A stretch of 64,000 bases of DNA from Apium graveolens (Eukaryota > Streptophyta > Magnoliopsida > Apiales > Apiaceae). The stretch spans positions 121,007 to 185,006 of the forward strand of contig NW_027420757.1 of NCBI RefSeq assembly GCF_009905375.1. Direction: 5' to 3'. The notes beneath the pieces were generated by a model that worked only from the letters and a program-made list of their open reading frames with translations, did not search any database and was not told the DNA's origin. This document shows positions 33,690-45,213 of the stretch, one piece after another; positions within the stretch are counted from its first letter, which is position 1; each line of letters begins with the position of its first letter. A program made the translations under genes and the position numbers.

Positions 33690-34780
33690 TTTTAAATAAT
33701 TTTTTAATTGATCCAACCGTACGAATGTTATTTCCTACTAGTTTTAGAGATGCATAATTTATTTTTTAAAAATAGATTTTATATCACATGCTTTTATAAT
33801 AGTCAAACCACGGTGCACACGAGTTCCAATTATGTAATTTTATTCCGGGTGGTGATTCTATTTTTTTAAATTTTTTGTTCAATGATCCAACTGTACGGAT
33901 GATGATACCTACTAAATTTAGAGATTTCTAAATATTTTTTAAAAAATTTAGATTTTATAGTGTGTGTTTTTATAAAAGTCAAATTACGGTCAACACAGGT
34001 TCCTATAATCAAGTCTTGTCCCTAGTGATGATTCTATTTTTTTAAAAATTTTATTCAACGATCCAACCGTAGGGATGATGATACCTACTAATTTTAGAGA
34101 TGTCTAAAGTTATTTTTAAGAAAAATTAGATTTTACATCGTGTATTTTTATAATTGTCAAATTACGGTCAACACGAGTTCCTATAACCAAGTCTTGTCCC
34201 GAGTGGTCAATCTATTTTTTTAAAATTCTTGTTCAACGATCTAATCCTACTGATTATGTTTCCTACTAATTTTAAAGATGTATGATTTTTTTTAAAAAAA
34301 TAGATTTTATATCGTATGTTTTTATAATAGTAAATTTACGATCAACACGAGTTCCTATAACCAATTTTTGTCCCGAGTGGTGATTATATTTTTTTTAAAA
34401 TTCTTGTTCAACGATCCAACCGTACGGAGGATGTTATTTACTAATTATAGAGATGTATAATTTTTTTTAAAAAAAATAGATTTTATATCGTGTATTTTTA
34501 TAATAGTCAAATTAAGGTCAACATGGGTTCCTATAACCAAGTCTTGTCCCGAGTGGTGATTCTATTTTTTTTACAATTCTTGTTGACCGATCCAACCGTA
34601 CGGATGATGTTACCTACTAAGTTTAATGATTTATAATTTTTTTTTTAAAAAATAGATTTTATATCAAATGAGGAAAATTAGAATAACTAGTAAACTGTAC
34701 TATTATCCCCAATAAAGGTTTGATTTTTTAAAAGAAATAAATTTTGACGATCCAACCATACAGATGTTAAAAGCAATTGA
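33690..34780. repeat. tandem array of about 175-bp units in CACTA-3
   Basis: Seven occurrences of (A/C)CGATCCAACCGTACGGATG or close variants (near 33712, 33882, 34057, 34235, 34410, 34582, 34748). They are separated by about 170-178 bases, with TTTTAGAGATGTATAATTTT, ATAGATTTTATATCGTG and CACGAGTTCCTATAACCAAG in between. The core is the reverse complement of the CACTA-1 array core. Confidence 0.85.
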
Positions 34781-34789
34781 TTTTACTAA

Positions 34790-36460
34790 TATTCAAATAT
34801 TTTTTGAATTTTACAGACGTATTTTGTGAAATCGTATAACAATCAAACTAATTATATATTATACTTCTTTTAGAAAATATTTGAAATGAACAATTACTTT
34901 TTTAAATAATAAAGTATTATAAAAAATTGTGAAATATAATATATTAAACTAAATATCTTTACAAAAAAGCAAACAAGCTGTTATAAAATTAATTAATACA
35001 TTTTTACAAAATTGATAAATACATTATTAATTTTTATCATGGTTAGAAAAATCGGAAATCGGACTAAATCGGTTGACCTATCGATTTACGATTTATCAGA
35101 ATGAGGATTTTTCGGAAGGTTAAATCAGAATTAAACCAGTAATATTTTATTATTATTTTTAAAGTATATGTATTAAATATATATTATAATTGTAGTTGGG
35201 TTGGGCGTTAAACATGGTTCCAGGTGGACTTTGTATGTGTATAGGCTTCTAGCCCATACCTTATTTAAACACATGATGTACAACATTATTGGGCTGGGCC
35301 TTGAGTTCTGGACTGCATTTTAAACAATTATGTTTAGGTTGTATCGTTAACTCTTCCTTCCATCTACTCCCTCCGCCACTACTTCTTATCTTTTCTCATC
35401 CCTCTCCCTTTCTCTAATTCGCGTCGTTTTCCTCCTACCTTTATCTCTCTCTTCTCTTATATTCTTATTTCTTACTTATTTTTTCATAAAAAATGAAGTT
35501 CTGGTTAATTCTTTAGTATGGGTAACAAATCTCTAATTACACGGGGTTTTGATTTAACTTTGTACTTTTGATTTATGTAAATTAGAGTTTACTAATTTAG
35601 GTTTATTTGATTTTAAGCTTTTGGGTTAGTATGTTTCATCTCTTTAGTCATGTGGGTTTTGGATTATTATACGCTTCAAGTTGTTTACCCTTAAAGATAT
35701 GTTCAGGTAGTATTGTTGAATATTTTTTATATGATGAAACTAAGAATCACAGTTTTGGTGTAATGTTTTTTACTTTGTATTTATATGGTATTTGTTGGTC
35801 ATCATCATTGTTTTCTGCTTTTTAAAATTACTTGGTAAATATTGGCGAACCACTCGTCTTTGTTGAGTTCACTAACTATCATAGCTTATGGATAGCTCAT
35901 AGAAACTGTAAGTATTTCAGGGGCTCATAGAAAGGGCATAAATTGTCAGTATCTTTTTTGTACTATTAAGGACCTTGTCATGCCTGACCTGCATACTTTT
36001 CATGTAACAAGTATCTGCAAGGGTCATTCTTGGAATATGTTGTAATGCCACTCACTGATTTAGGGTCTAATTTGAGCTTGTTTGATATATTTATACTATT
36101 TACTAACAGGGGAATAACATCTTAAAGTTTCATTTAAGTGTGTCTTAAAAGTATTGACAGCTACTCACCTGATGCATTTTAATGTTTTGCAGGGAAATGC
36201 TATATATATTATGCTACATATATTATGTTATTTTTAAAAAAGATTTTATGTACTTTTCGTCTTTTTAAGTTAGAATTGGGTGTTTGTGCCTTATTTATAC
36301 TAGTTTTATATGTTTAGAGCTTGTTAAATGCTTGTTAGGGTTGGTTTTGTAAGATTGTTGGATGCCACTTATGGAAGGTATTATGTAAAAAAAGGTGTTG
36401 CAAATCAATGAAATTATTGTTGCATATAGCGAAAAATGGTGTTGTATATTATAAATTTAG
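34790..36460. other. CACTA-3 interior without recognised genes
   Basis: Contains a pyrimidine-rich tract (35360-35470, TCTCTC and CTTCC runs) like a plant 5' leader, followed by AT-rich sequence. No convincing frame; possibly captured non-coding DNA. Confidence 0.35.
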
Positions 36461-36849
36461 TGTTACAATAGATGGTGGGCCCACAGCTGACGTGGAAGGG
36501 TGGGACCCATGCTAACGTGTCATGGAAACGTGGCATGCTGATGTGGTTATGTGGACCCCCTGCTACTGACATGACATCTGATGTGTCACTTGCCACGTTG
36601 AACACAGTGTAATATCCCGTCATGCCTTATGCAACACTAACTGTTATTGGCAATATTTGCCTCTACTGCTGCAAAATCAGCATAATACAATACTTACAGG
36701 TGTTGCACAAAGTGTTGCATTAGGGGTCTACGGCCACGTCCACATTGGAAACCCCTCCCTGGTGTTGCCTATTACCTTATGCAACACCATTTAGGCCTTA
36801 TGCAACTGTATAGTAGGGGTTGCCTATGTGCACTTATGGCGTTGTGCAT

Positions 36850-37485
36850 GCAAACTAAATGGTGTTGAGAACGGTGAGAACGATGCAGAGGAGGAGGCTT
36901 CTCAGTGAAATGTTGATCGATAAGACACAGCTCGGTGGAAGGCTCCTCGGTAGGAGGCTGCTCAGTACGAGGTTCGGGAGTAGGAGTCAAGCCAAGATCA
37001 AAAGGGGGAAAATATGAATACCTATCCAGAATCTCAGGATCGTGATGGCCGTGACTACATGGTCCCGACATATGAACAAAAATGGTATCAGTGGGTCGTC
37101 CAATAGAAGCACGTATAGAAGGATCCCGATCATCCCCAAGGTCTGTAGCCATATGATCAGTACGAGCATGAGTAGATGACTCGGGCACATCATGAGAATT
37201 AATATGTAATGGTAGATAATCAGCTCCAAGGTCTGTAGCAATAGGATCATCCTTAACCTGAACTCTAGCTCGTCTACCATGATGAGCTCGTGGACTAGAA
37301 CGTCTACCATGACGGGACGGTTGCTGCTTCACCTCTAACTTTCTAGCTCAATGAACTTCCACATGCATCTCATCAAAATTATGTAAGGTGTAGTCTCTAA
37401 TAAAATCACAACACTGGTCAATAAAATGAGACACATCAGGAAGAACATCCCGTGTCTGCTGAAATATCTCCCTAAACATAAGTCC
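36850..37485 (-). pseudogene. plant mobile domain gene, linker exon
   Basis: Begins after a strong acceptor on the minus strand (TTTTTTTCGTTTTTCAG, 37486-37502) with LMFREIFQQTRDVLPDVSHF and DYTLHNFDEMHVEVH. A stop follows, then a basic, Pro/Thr/Glu-rich tail (SRHGRRSSPRAHHGRRARVQ, EQPPTEEPSTEL). Such tails follow the mobile domain in MAIN-like proteins. CACTA-3 cuts the exon at 36850. Confidence 0.6.
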
Positions 37486-37624
37486 CTGAAAAACGAAAAA
37501 AAGAAGGGACCCACATGTTACAAGATTCATGTACAAAATAAAGCAACTAATAAAACATTTAAACTAAAACTACGCAAGCAGGATAACCTATACAATAGAT
37601 TGATTTAACAAGAAGAAAACTTTA

Positions 37625-38111
37625 CATTGCGATAATTAATTACACCAAGACAAGATATGTATCTAACAGTCCTCTATAAATACCAAGGATGGTACTCTGG
37701 CACTCCACTCTCAGGAACAATCGAGTGTCCTACAAATGTATGATCCAACCGACGCACCCATATAGCTGAACTAGATGCATGTTTCGGAATCCATTTGTTC
37801 TTGTCATTGCCCCTCAAATTTGTAATATGCTATGCATCCGAGTAGACAAGATCAACATGAGTAGTCTGCATGAGCCCAAACTGTCTAGCAACTCTATCAG
37901 GGCAATGAAGATCCACAACGAAGATGCATATCAAAGGCTCGTACTATCGCCAAATACGCTCACCAGATAAGCAATAAGCTGGAAGATCAACAATGACATC
38001 AAGAGGGTAAGGCTCCCATATGAACTGCGATGGTCCAAGCCCATCCAAGTGTATCCAAGTAAAAGGGAGGATATGAACACCCGTAGTAGTGTAGGAATGA
38101 CCATGAAGCAC
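37625..38111 (-). pseudogene. plant mobile domain (PMD) exon
   Basis: After an acceptor (GTGATTCTAG, 38112-38121) the minus strand reads THVHILPF-like VHILPFTWIHLDGLGPSQ, FIWEPYPLDVIVDLPAYC, then PLICIFVVDLHCPDRVARQF and NKWIPKHASSSAIWVRRLDH, ending VPEYHPWYL. Q-F-I-W-E-P-Y, the P-D-R-V-x-R-Q-F motif and the W-x-x-R pattern are hallmarks of the plant mobile domain. Stops interrupt it (after ERIWR, after YSDA, and after WYL). Confidence 0.8.
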
Positions 38112-38149
38112 CTAGAATCACATTACAGTAAACATTCAGTTCAAGATTT

Positions 38150-38681
38150 AAATTAAATTTCTGTTCCTGGGGTTTAGGGATGAAATTCTTTTAGTCGCTT
38201 CTAAAACCCAATATAGGGATCAATGAACCCTAAAATATTTAAAAGTGCTAAATTAAAATTTTACACGGAAATAAATTTCGGTTCCTAGTGTTTAGACTCC
38301 ATGGTATAGGGCCTAAAGGCTCCAAACCACGAACCCTAAACCCTAACACGTTCCGTATTATATGAAATTCTTTTAATCGATTCTAAAACCCAATTTGGGG
38401 ACTAAAGAACCCTAAAACATTAAAAAAATGCTAAACTAAAATCCTACAAGAAAATAAAGTCCGCTTCCTAGGGTTTAGGGACTAACAACCCTAGACTTTA
38501 GATGGAATTAGGGTAAGCTCCATGGTTTAGGGCCTTTAGAGCCTAAAGGCTCTAAACTATAAACCCTAAATCCTAACACTTTACTAATTCAACACTAACA
38601 CTTTACTTATTATATCATATTGCTTCTAAAATCCAATTTGGGGATTAATGAATACTAAAATATTAAAAAATGCTAAATTAC
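38150..38681. repeat. tandem repeats in a PMD gene intron
   Basis: About three units of roughly 180-200 bases containing TTCTAAAACCCAAT(T/A)TGGGGA, AACCCTAAA(A)CAT and CCTAGGGTTTAGGGACTA. CCCTAAACCCTAA stretches look telomere-like but are embedded in longer units and are not a telomere array. Confidence 0.65.
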
Positions 38682-38880
38682 CCGAGTCCATGTGGAGCTG
38701 TACGTTGCCCTCCCAGAAACGAGCATCAAATAAAGGGACCTGGGTGCGAGTGGAACAAGAGTGAGAAATCTCTCCCATGCCCATAACTGCAACAATATAA
38801 GTTAAAAAGCTACCTCATCAACTTCCTTCCTGGTTGCCTTGCATAACTCCCTATACAAATATGCAAGAACTGCAGCGACT
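38682..38880 (-). pseudogene. plant mobile domain gene, upstream exons
   Basis: Exon b (38786-38682) follows TTATATTGTTGCAG and encodes LWAWERF, the conserved L-x-L-W-A-W-E-R motif of PMD proteins; after a one-base frameshift it continues as LFDARFWEGNVQLHMDSG and ends at donor G|GTAATT. Exon a (38814 up to about 38880) encodes AVLAYLYRELCKATRKEVDE and ends at GAG|GTAGCT. The gene start is not found. Confidence 0.75.
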
Positions 38881-39489
38881 AGCAGGTAGCAACAGTGCCA
38901 GAGTCTATATTTTGATGTTCTTTTATGCATTTTTGAAATATTTTATGGCTGCTGATATATGTAGATGTTGCTTGTTTCAGACAGTAGCGACTAGCAGGTA
39001 GCAACAGTGCCGGAGTCTACACTTGGCTCCTTTTGGTATACTGAATTATCTTTTGTTAATTTGTTCCTTTTAGTTTCTACTCAATGTCCTAGACTGTGAC
39101 TCTGCTAGTACATGATCTGTAATTTTATTTTTTGTTCATAAAAATCTGCTAGTATGATCTGTTCGGCATGATAATTTGTGGTAAATGCAATGAACTTTCT
39201 TTCTTTTTGTTGATAAAGAAAATATATTAAAACTCAAAGTAACAACATACAAAATCGCAATATGACTAAGAAATACAGAAATCGAAACTGAAAGAGTGTA
39301 AGATTATGTTTGGACCATCCTCTAAGGTTTAAGGTTTTAGAGCTACATATTACTTACATGATATCGGGGGATGGAGTGCACAGAATTATGGAACAACCAC
39401 ATTTTCTATCGTTTGGCTCTTTCCAGAGAAAACAAATCAAAGTTGCAATGCAATGAACTTAAATACAATTTGCTGCCGTAAACATAATG
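38881..39489. other. non-coding interval with a 34-base direct repeat
   Basis: AGCGACTAGCAGGTAGCAAC plus AGTGCC(A/G)GAGTCTA occurs at 38876-38909 and again at about 38985-39019. Otherwise no recognisable features. Confidence 0.5.
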
Positions 39490-40084
39490 TGTCATATGAA
39501 TCATGACTAGATCCAGAGTTATTATTGCCTCACTAAATCAAGTGATGAAGCTCTCTATTTTCTTTTAATATCGTAGAATGCATTTAATTATTTGTGGATA
39601 AATGTGTAAACAATTGCAACTGTTCATATTTGAATATTATTAATTTGGATTATAAATCTTCTGTTATCAGGTGCAAGTCCCATGGATACATTCAAATTTC
39701 AAGGAGACTTTTTCGAAGATAAAATGAGGAGTTGAAATTTATTGCAATTCTTACTTCAATTAACTGTAGTTTGTTATGTATTCAAGTATTTCGAATAGTT
39801 TGTAAACTTCGTACTATTGTCTTCTATCTTATTTGTACGGTAATATGGTACTTTACATTTGTGACCTTTCAAATTAAGGTGTTCTAGTTTATTCTTTATT
39901 CCTTCATTCTAAATTTCTGATTGTGTTAGATTATTTCGGGTAATTTTATGTGGCCTGTGACATGAGGCACGAGTCTCCTGAATTCCGGTCAAATATGTCG
40001 ATTTTTATAATGCTTATACCCATCCGATTGGGCTGAGGTTAAAATTCTTTAACTTATTGGTCATCATGCCGAAAAGTTTTCCTC
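39490..40084 (-). pseudogene. MULE 3' region with transposase C-terminal remnant
   Basis: Adjacent to CACTA-2 the minus strand reads KLFGMMTNKL, like the G-x-M-T-T-N-L motif following the MULE core, which confirms that CACTA-2 sits inside the transposase gene. The frame decays within about 30 codons. Sequence further left matches 29678-30180 and is non-coding. Confidence 0.6.
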
Positions 40085-43000
40085 CACTACACCATAGGTT
40101 GCCTATAGCAATGCTCATTTCAAAATTTGACCATAAATTGTTGCTATTTGTTAAGTAGTTTTGACAAATGTATATCTAATGTAATGTATTTTAAAATTGT
40201 TACAAAAGAGTACATTTTTGGCAAAAACATTTACACTTTTCAACGAATTTGAACACCCATTGCATAGCAATTCATGTTTTGGGCATAAAATTTTCCCGGG
40301 TCCTTGAAAATAAGCGGTCTTTCCTATTAATTTTTTCCGGGCTTTCCAGAAACAGGAGCCTAAATGTACAATTACTAAAAATAATTCTATTACATAATTT
40401 GTCTAAGTTAAAACACACGTGACTCAATTTACACTCACAGCCACACAAATATACTGACTTCGTAAACTCACAAGCTTGGAGATTCAGAGGCGATAAAGGT
40501 GATTCACGAGCTTTCCTTGGAGGCTCAAAGATTGAATCTCGAGAAATAGTGAAGCTTGGAGACTGAACCTAGAAAAATAGTGATGCTAGGAGATTGAAGC
40601 TCAAGGTCGGAGTTGGAGAGTGAAGCTCGAAGAAAACTCAACATCGTACATTAATCAAGCTCAAAGGTAAGAACTGAACTTTAAAATTAGGGCTTTGATT
40701 GTGAGGTTGTTGATGCTTTTAAATTGGGCATTTTAAAATTAGGGCTTCGATTGTGATGTTGTTACAACTTTTAAAATGGGGATTTTAAAATTAGGGTTTC
40801 GATTATGATTTTCTCCAAGATTTAGAAATTATGTTGAAAATATGACTGTGCTCTATTAAATTAGGGTGCAACTTGTATGATTATGTTTGTAAGAATCAAC
40901 TTTGATTGTGTTTTTTTTAATTTGGTTGCTCTACTTTTATTTGGTATTTTTAAATTTTTATGCTCTGTTCTTGTTTATTTTGTGCATATGTTTGTGTTGA
41001 TATAGTTAATGACTTTAGAATGTACAAAGTGCTTATATGTTTCGTTTTCAGTAATATCATAAGATTACTTCTCTTTTGTGTTTTTGACTTTTTTTTATTT
41101 TGTTGCGTAAAAGGAGAGTTGAGAAGGACAAGAATGTCACGTTCAGACGAACGATGCGTTCATCAGTTAATAATGCTCAAAAGGTACATCTCTAAATTAT
41201 TGAACTTCAAGATTTTTTCCCTGATTTCTGGATTGTAGTTTGATGTTATCTATTTTTTGTATTTTTGCAAGCCTACTGATGGGGAGAAATCACCACCTAC
41301 GTCCTTAGAACCAGTTGGCCTCCATCCATCCCCTCGACTACCTCCACCCCCTCCACTACCTGTTGATCTCACCAAGATAGAAAGGGTTCCTAACAACCAA
41401 GGAATTGGAACTATGGATGCATACTTGGAAACGCAAAAACAGAAAAGGGAAATGCAAAACACAAATGGGAAACAGGCTGTGACTACTAATTTGGAGGCTC
41501 ATCATCAGACCTTTGCACCCCTGACGGAGATATTGTAGACAGGTAACTTATTGTCATTTTAAGTAATGGTTTCACTAAAGATGAATCCACTAATTTGTGT
41601 CTAATTTCATATAAGGGAACTAGTACTAAAAATCAAAGTTGTAGAGGACCTACAAAGATGAATCATGTCTTCGTACGAAAGCTCGAAGATACGCCAATTA
41701 TCTGCTTAAATTCTGAATTCCAGCCTTACTCGAAGAAAGATAAAGTAGTTAATGAATTGAGCAGTTTCTTGGGGACGATAGCAACACTATACATTCCACT
41801 GGATTTTGTTAATTGGTCTAGAGTTCCAAAGGAAGAAAAATATGGCTGGTGGGAATAAGTGAAGGTAGAAAGCACTATTTTTGTTTTCTATTGCCTTATT
41901 AAATTTTCACTATATTTTTAAATTAAACTAGTTGTTAGTTGTTTAGTAGTACTTAATTGACATTTTTAATTAATTATTTCACTAGACAAAGTACATTATT
42001 CCTGAGGAAAGGAAATATTGGGTATTGAAGACGCTTGATGACAACTGGAGGGTATACAAAAGCCGTGTTAAGTCACGATGCTTTAAGAAGTTTGACAATG
42101 ACAGGCACCGTATAAAAGCAAACATGCAAACATTTCATTGAAATAGTTCATGGTAATGCTCAAGTACTGGAGTGACGAAGCTGTACAAGAAAAGCTGAAA
42201 AAATGTAGCAAATCAGAAAAAATTTACTGATACTCACACTGCTGGTCGTACCAGTTTTGCCCAGATTCGTAGTAAAATGGTACGTTAAGCCATGATCTAT
42301 TTTTGGCATATTTTATTTCATTTATGTACGAATACTCATTCTAGGTTCTTTTATCGTAGAAAATTGCTAACTTGGATGGTGAATCTAAAAAAATTGCTGT
42401 GAAGCGTCGAATGTATTAAAAAACTCGGAAGGGTCATACAAACAGGGTAAAAATTGTTTATACATATTTGCCAATTGTGTTATTGTAATTATTTAGTAAT
42501 GAATTGGCATATATTTGCAAGCAAACCCAGATGAGGAATTAGCCGATGATGATAATGAAGAGACGATAGAGCTTGATTTTGAAGCTTATGGACCAAACTG
42601 ACTATTGGGAAGAAGTGACAGAACAAGTAAATCAAACAAAAAGTTGCCAAAAACTAGTCACACGGATTCTGTAGATCTGGAAAAGCTGAGGGAAGAAATT
42701 GTTGCTAAAATGGATGACCAGTTGAATAAGAAGCTCAGGAAGATTTTGGGGAGATTGGAATAGATGAATCCTGATATGAATGTCAATATCGACGAATTGT
42801 GTGTCGAAAGTTCGGTTGAGGTTGATGGATTAGATGACGATGAGGAAAATAGAGATGATGATGATGGCGACGTGGATGGTGGAGATGAGATCGATGAAGA
42901 TGGTGATGAGGTCGATTCAGATGATGGAGATGAATCTTCCTAGCTAGCTACTTGATCCTCTATTATGTCTGATTTAAACTTAGTAATTTTTATTATCTAG

Positions 43001-43666
43001 CTCCGTCTAGCTAGACTAAGTCTTTGGTTTAAATTATGCCTTAGACTTTAATGGTTAATTTATATATGCGACTTAGATTGGCATACTTATATTGGGAATG
43101 CGTTGTAAAACTACATTCTAACGGTCATGGTACCTATTTTGGATTATTGGATCTTGATGATTGGGTTGTGACTTGATGAATTTATCTAATTCAAATTTGT
43201 GGATTATTTGCTTGGATAACTATTTTTATAGCAAGAACCTGCTCATTTTTTTTAAAAAAATATTGTTGCCATTTCATAGAATTATGTTGCTAAAAAGGCA
43301 TAAAAATATTGCAATAGGGGTCAAAATCATTTTAATATGGGTCAATATTATTGCAATGTCTTGGTTAAAATTATTTCCATTGGTATAATATTATTGCCTT
43401 AAAGTCATTAAAAAGTAACGAATTTAAGCTACTGCGATACTATTTAGGCGTTGTTGTAGACAAATATTTGTTGTTATTTCCTTTTATTGCAATAAATTAT
43501 TTTTGTTGCTACATGGTGCTATATTCGTTGCTAAATCGACCAATTGCAATGCATACAGGTGCAACACCCAATTTTTGCATATTTGTTGCCATAGACTCTA
43601 TTGCAACATATATAGCACATAAGGCATGTTATCTCGGCGTTGCTATACGCAATCTATGGTATAGTG
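40085..43666 (+). mobile_element. CACTA-2, 3.6-kb element in a MULE
   Basis: Ends are CACTACACCATAGGTTGCC (plus) and CACTATACCATAGATTGCG (minus), matching at about 26 of the first 30 bases. Flanks are CTC (40082-40084 and 43667-43669). It carries one multi-exon gene of the plant En/Spm Transposase_24 type and no DDE transposase, so it is non-autonomous. The insertion splits the MULE transposase gene. The same end at the same site is in block 1 (8886-9050). Confidence 0.92.
41134..42943 (+). pseudogene. En/Spm-type second gene (Transposase_24-like), degraded
   Basis: Six probable exons with GT-AG borders: 41134-41183 (MSRSDERCVHQLIMLK), 41272-41542 (Pro-rich: PSPRLPPPPPLPVD), 41616-41864 (GPTKMNHVFVRKLEDTPI), 41986-42279 (KYIIPEERKYWVLKTLDDNW, LVKYWSDEAVQEKL-like with frame change, HTAGRTSFAQIRSKM), 42361-42446, and 42522-42943, an Asp/Glu-rich tail. 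The F-x-x-L-V-x-Y-W-S and H-T-x-G-x-x-S-F-A-x-I patterns are typical of the plant Ptta/En/Spm family, thought to be the element's DNA-binding protein. Stops in exons 2, 3, 4 and 6 and small frameshifts suggest it is inactive. Confidence 0.75.
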
Positions 43667-45213
43667 CTCCATCACGTGTTAAAGACCATTTACTTAAAGG
43701 TTTATCCTCAAACCATTCCTCCGTCCTACGCTCCTCAATCAATAATTATTCCCATATAAAATCAAATTTCTTCTCTTGTACATGAGAAGCCAACTCAACT
43801 AACCTATTTTTCAATCCCTTTCTCCTATGCGCACTAGCAAAATTTGTAGCCAAGTGTCTAAAGTAGAATCTATGATGGTCAAGGGGCTCGCACCATCCTT
43901 TCTGTGGAATAACTGCTATACTCCCATCATGTCTATCAGAGATGACACAAATCCCATGTCTCCTACCTGCCACAAACTTCCTCAATTTAATAATTAACCA
44001 ACACCAACTAGACACGTTTTCGGTTTCGACAATAGAAAATGCTAATGGAACAATATGACTGAAGCCATTCACTACCACAACACTCAATAGTACATCGGGA
44101 TATGGACAGTAAAGCTGAGTCCCATCTATATGTATGAAAGGCATACTATGCTCAAATCTATCAATGCATGGTCTGAAAGCCCAGAATAGTCTCTTGAATG
44201 TCACTTTTGTTCCAAATATAGACATAAAATACTCATTAACTTCAAAACATTACAAAAATATAAAAAAGCATTTAAATAGAATACCTCTAAGTTTCCACGA
44301 TCTTCCATCTTATCCTCCTTGAAAAGCATTTAAATAGAACATTGCAACACTTCCATTAAAAAAGGGAGGTCTTCATATGATCCTTCCCAAGATCCATGTT
44401 CTTGATCCATTTCTAGCTTTTTGGCATCTCTAATCTTCTCTCTTCCCGATTGGTAATCAAAAATACTTTTTACCGTCGCCATTAACGCATTTCCTTAACC
44501 TTGGCATCGACTATGATTTGATCCTTAGATAGTTCAAGAATATCACGAGATGTTAAATTAGGGTTGTCTTTGATAACGGTGGTGCACAAACATGTGTATG
44601 GTCCTGAAGTTTCTATAATTTGCAATTTCCCAAGTGATTTTCATAACCTAACATTTAAACTTCATTCACAACCCCTATCCTTATTTTTACAAACCACATT
44701 CCAATACACCTCACTTCATCTAATCACCTTAATCTCTTGGTGATTTCGGTTATAAAAATCTCTAACCGTATGCGTCAACACTTTTTTGAATCAAATATCA
44801 TCGGCTTCGATGTCTCCTCCCGTGTAATCAAAGCCGACTCAACAACATCATAAACATCCAAACCTCTACTACTAACTGTATCACTGCCAATATACATACT
44901 ACTAGTAGTTTGAAAATCAGAACCCCTACTACCGCTCATCTCGAAAACTTTCGAACTAGTTTTCACAACTCTCGAACTTGTTTCAATCAATGGACAAGTT
45001 CAAATTTGTTGTGAATATATTTCAACAAAGGAATGAGGTCCATTCGAAAAAATAATTCCAAATATCATCTCAACATCACCATCATCATCAACCGGAATAA
45101 TACCAAATTTTATATTGTTGAAATAATACAAATTTTATATTGTTAAAATCATACAAACTCCTATCAGTTTTTAATTTCAAAAATAATACATCACGCAAAT
45201 TATTAGAATTCAT
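43667..45213 (-). pseudogene. MuDR-like transposase, block 2 copy
   Basis: The catalytic part is better kept than in block 1. 44225-43746 reads KVTFKRLFWAFRPCIDRFEH, MPFIHIDGTQLYCPY (first catalytic Asp), VVNGFSHIVPLAFSIVETEN, then ICVISDRHDGS (second Asp) and HHRFYFRHLATNFASAH. N-terminal parts (45213-44240) are broken and share with block 1 the same frameshift after IFDSKKC, so that lesion came before the duplication. About 60 bases around 44330 are lost. CACTA-2 cuts the gene at 43667. Confidence 0.85.

Larger units (their letters stand above)
33114..36846. mobile_element. CACTA-3, 3.7-kb non-autonomous element
   Basis: Left end CACTACACCATAACTGCAC; right end, minus strand, CACAACGCCATAAGTGCAC. 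The two inverted ends match over about 25 of 30 bases, and the flanks are CAT on both sides (33111-33113 and 36847-36849), the 3-bp duplication of CACTA elements. The right terminus is CACAA rather than CACTA. GC-rich subterminal repeats with TGACGTGGCA lie at both ends. No transposase was recognised. It entered next to the target duplication of the solo LTR. Confidence 0.82.

Noticed and set aside
35607..35825. Plus-strand hydrophobic 72-residue frame in CACTA-3
   Set aside because: Composition follows the T-rich DNA; no splice context or homologue recognised.
38150..38681. Telomere-type CCCTAAA repeats
   Set aside because: Only isolated CCCTAAACCCTAA stretches within longer intron units; not a telomere tract.
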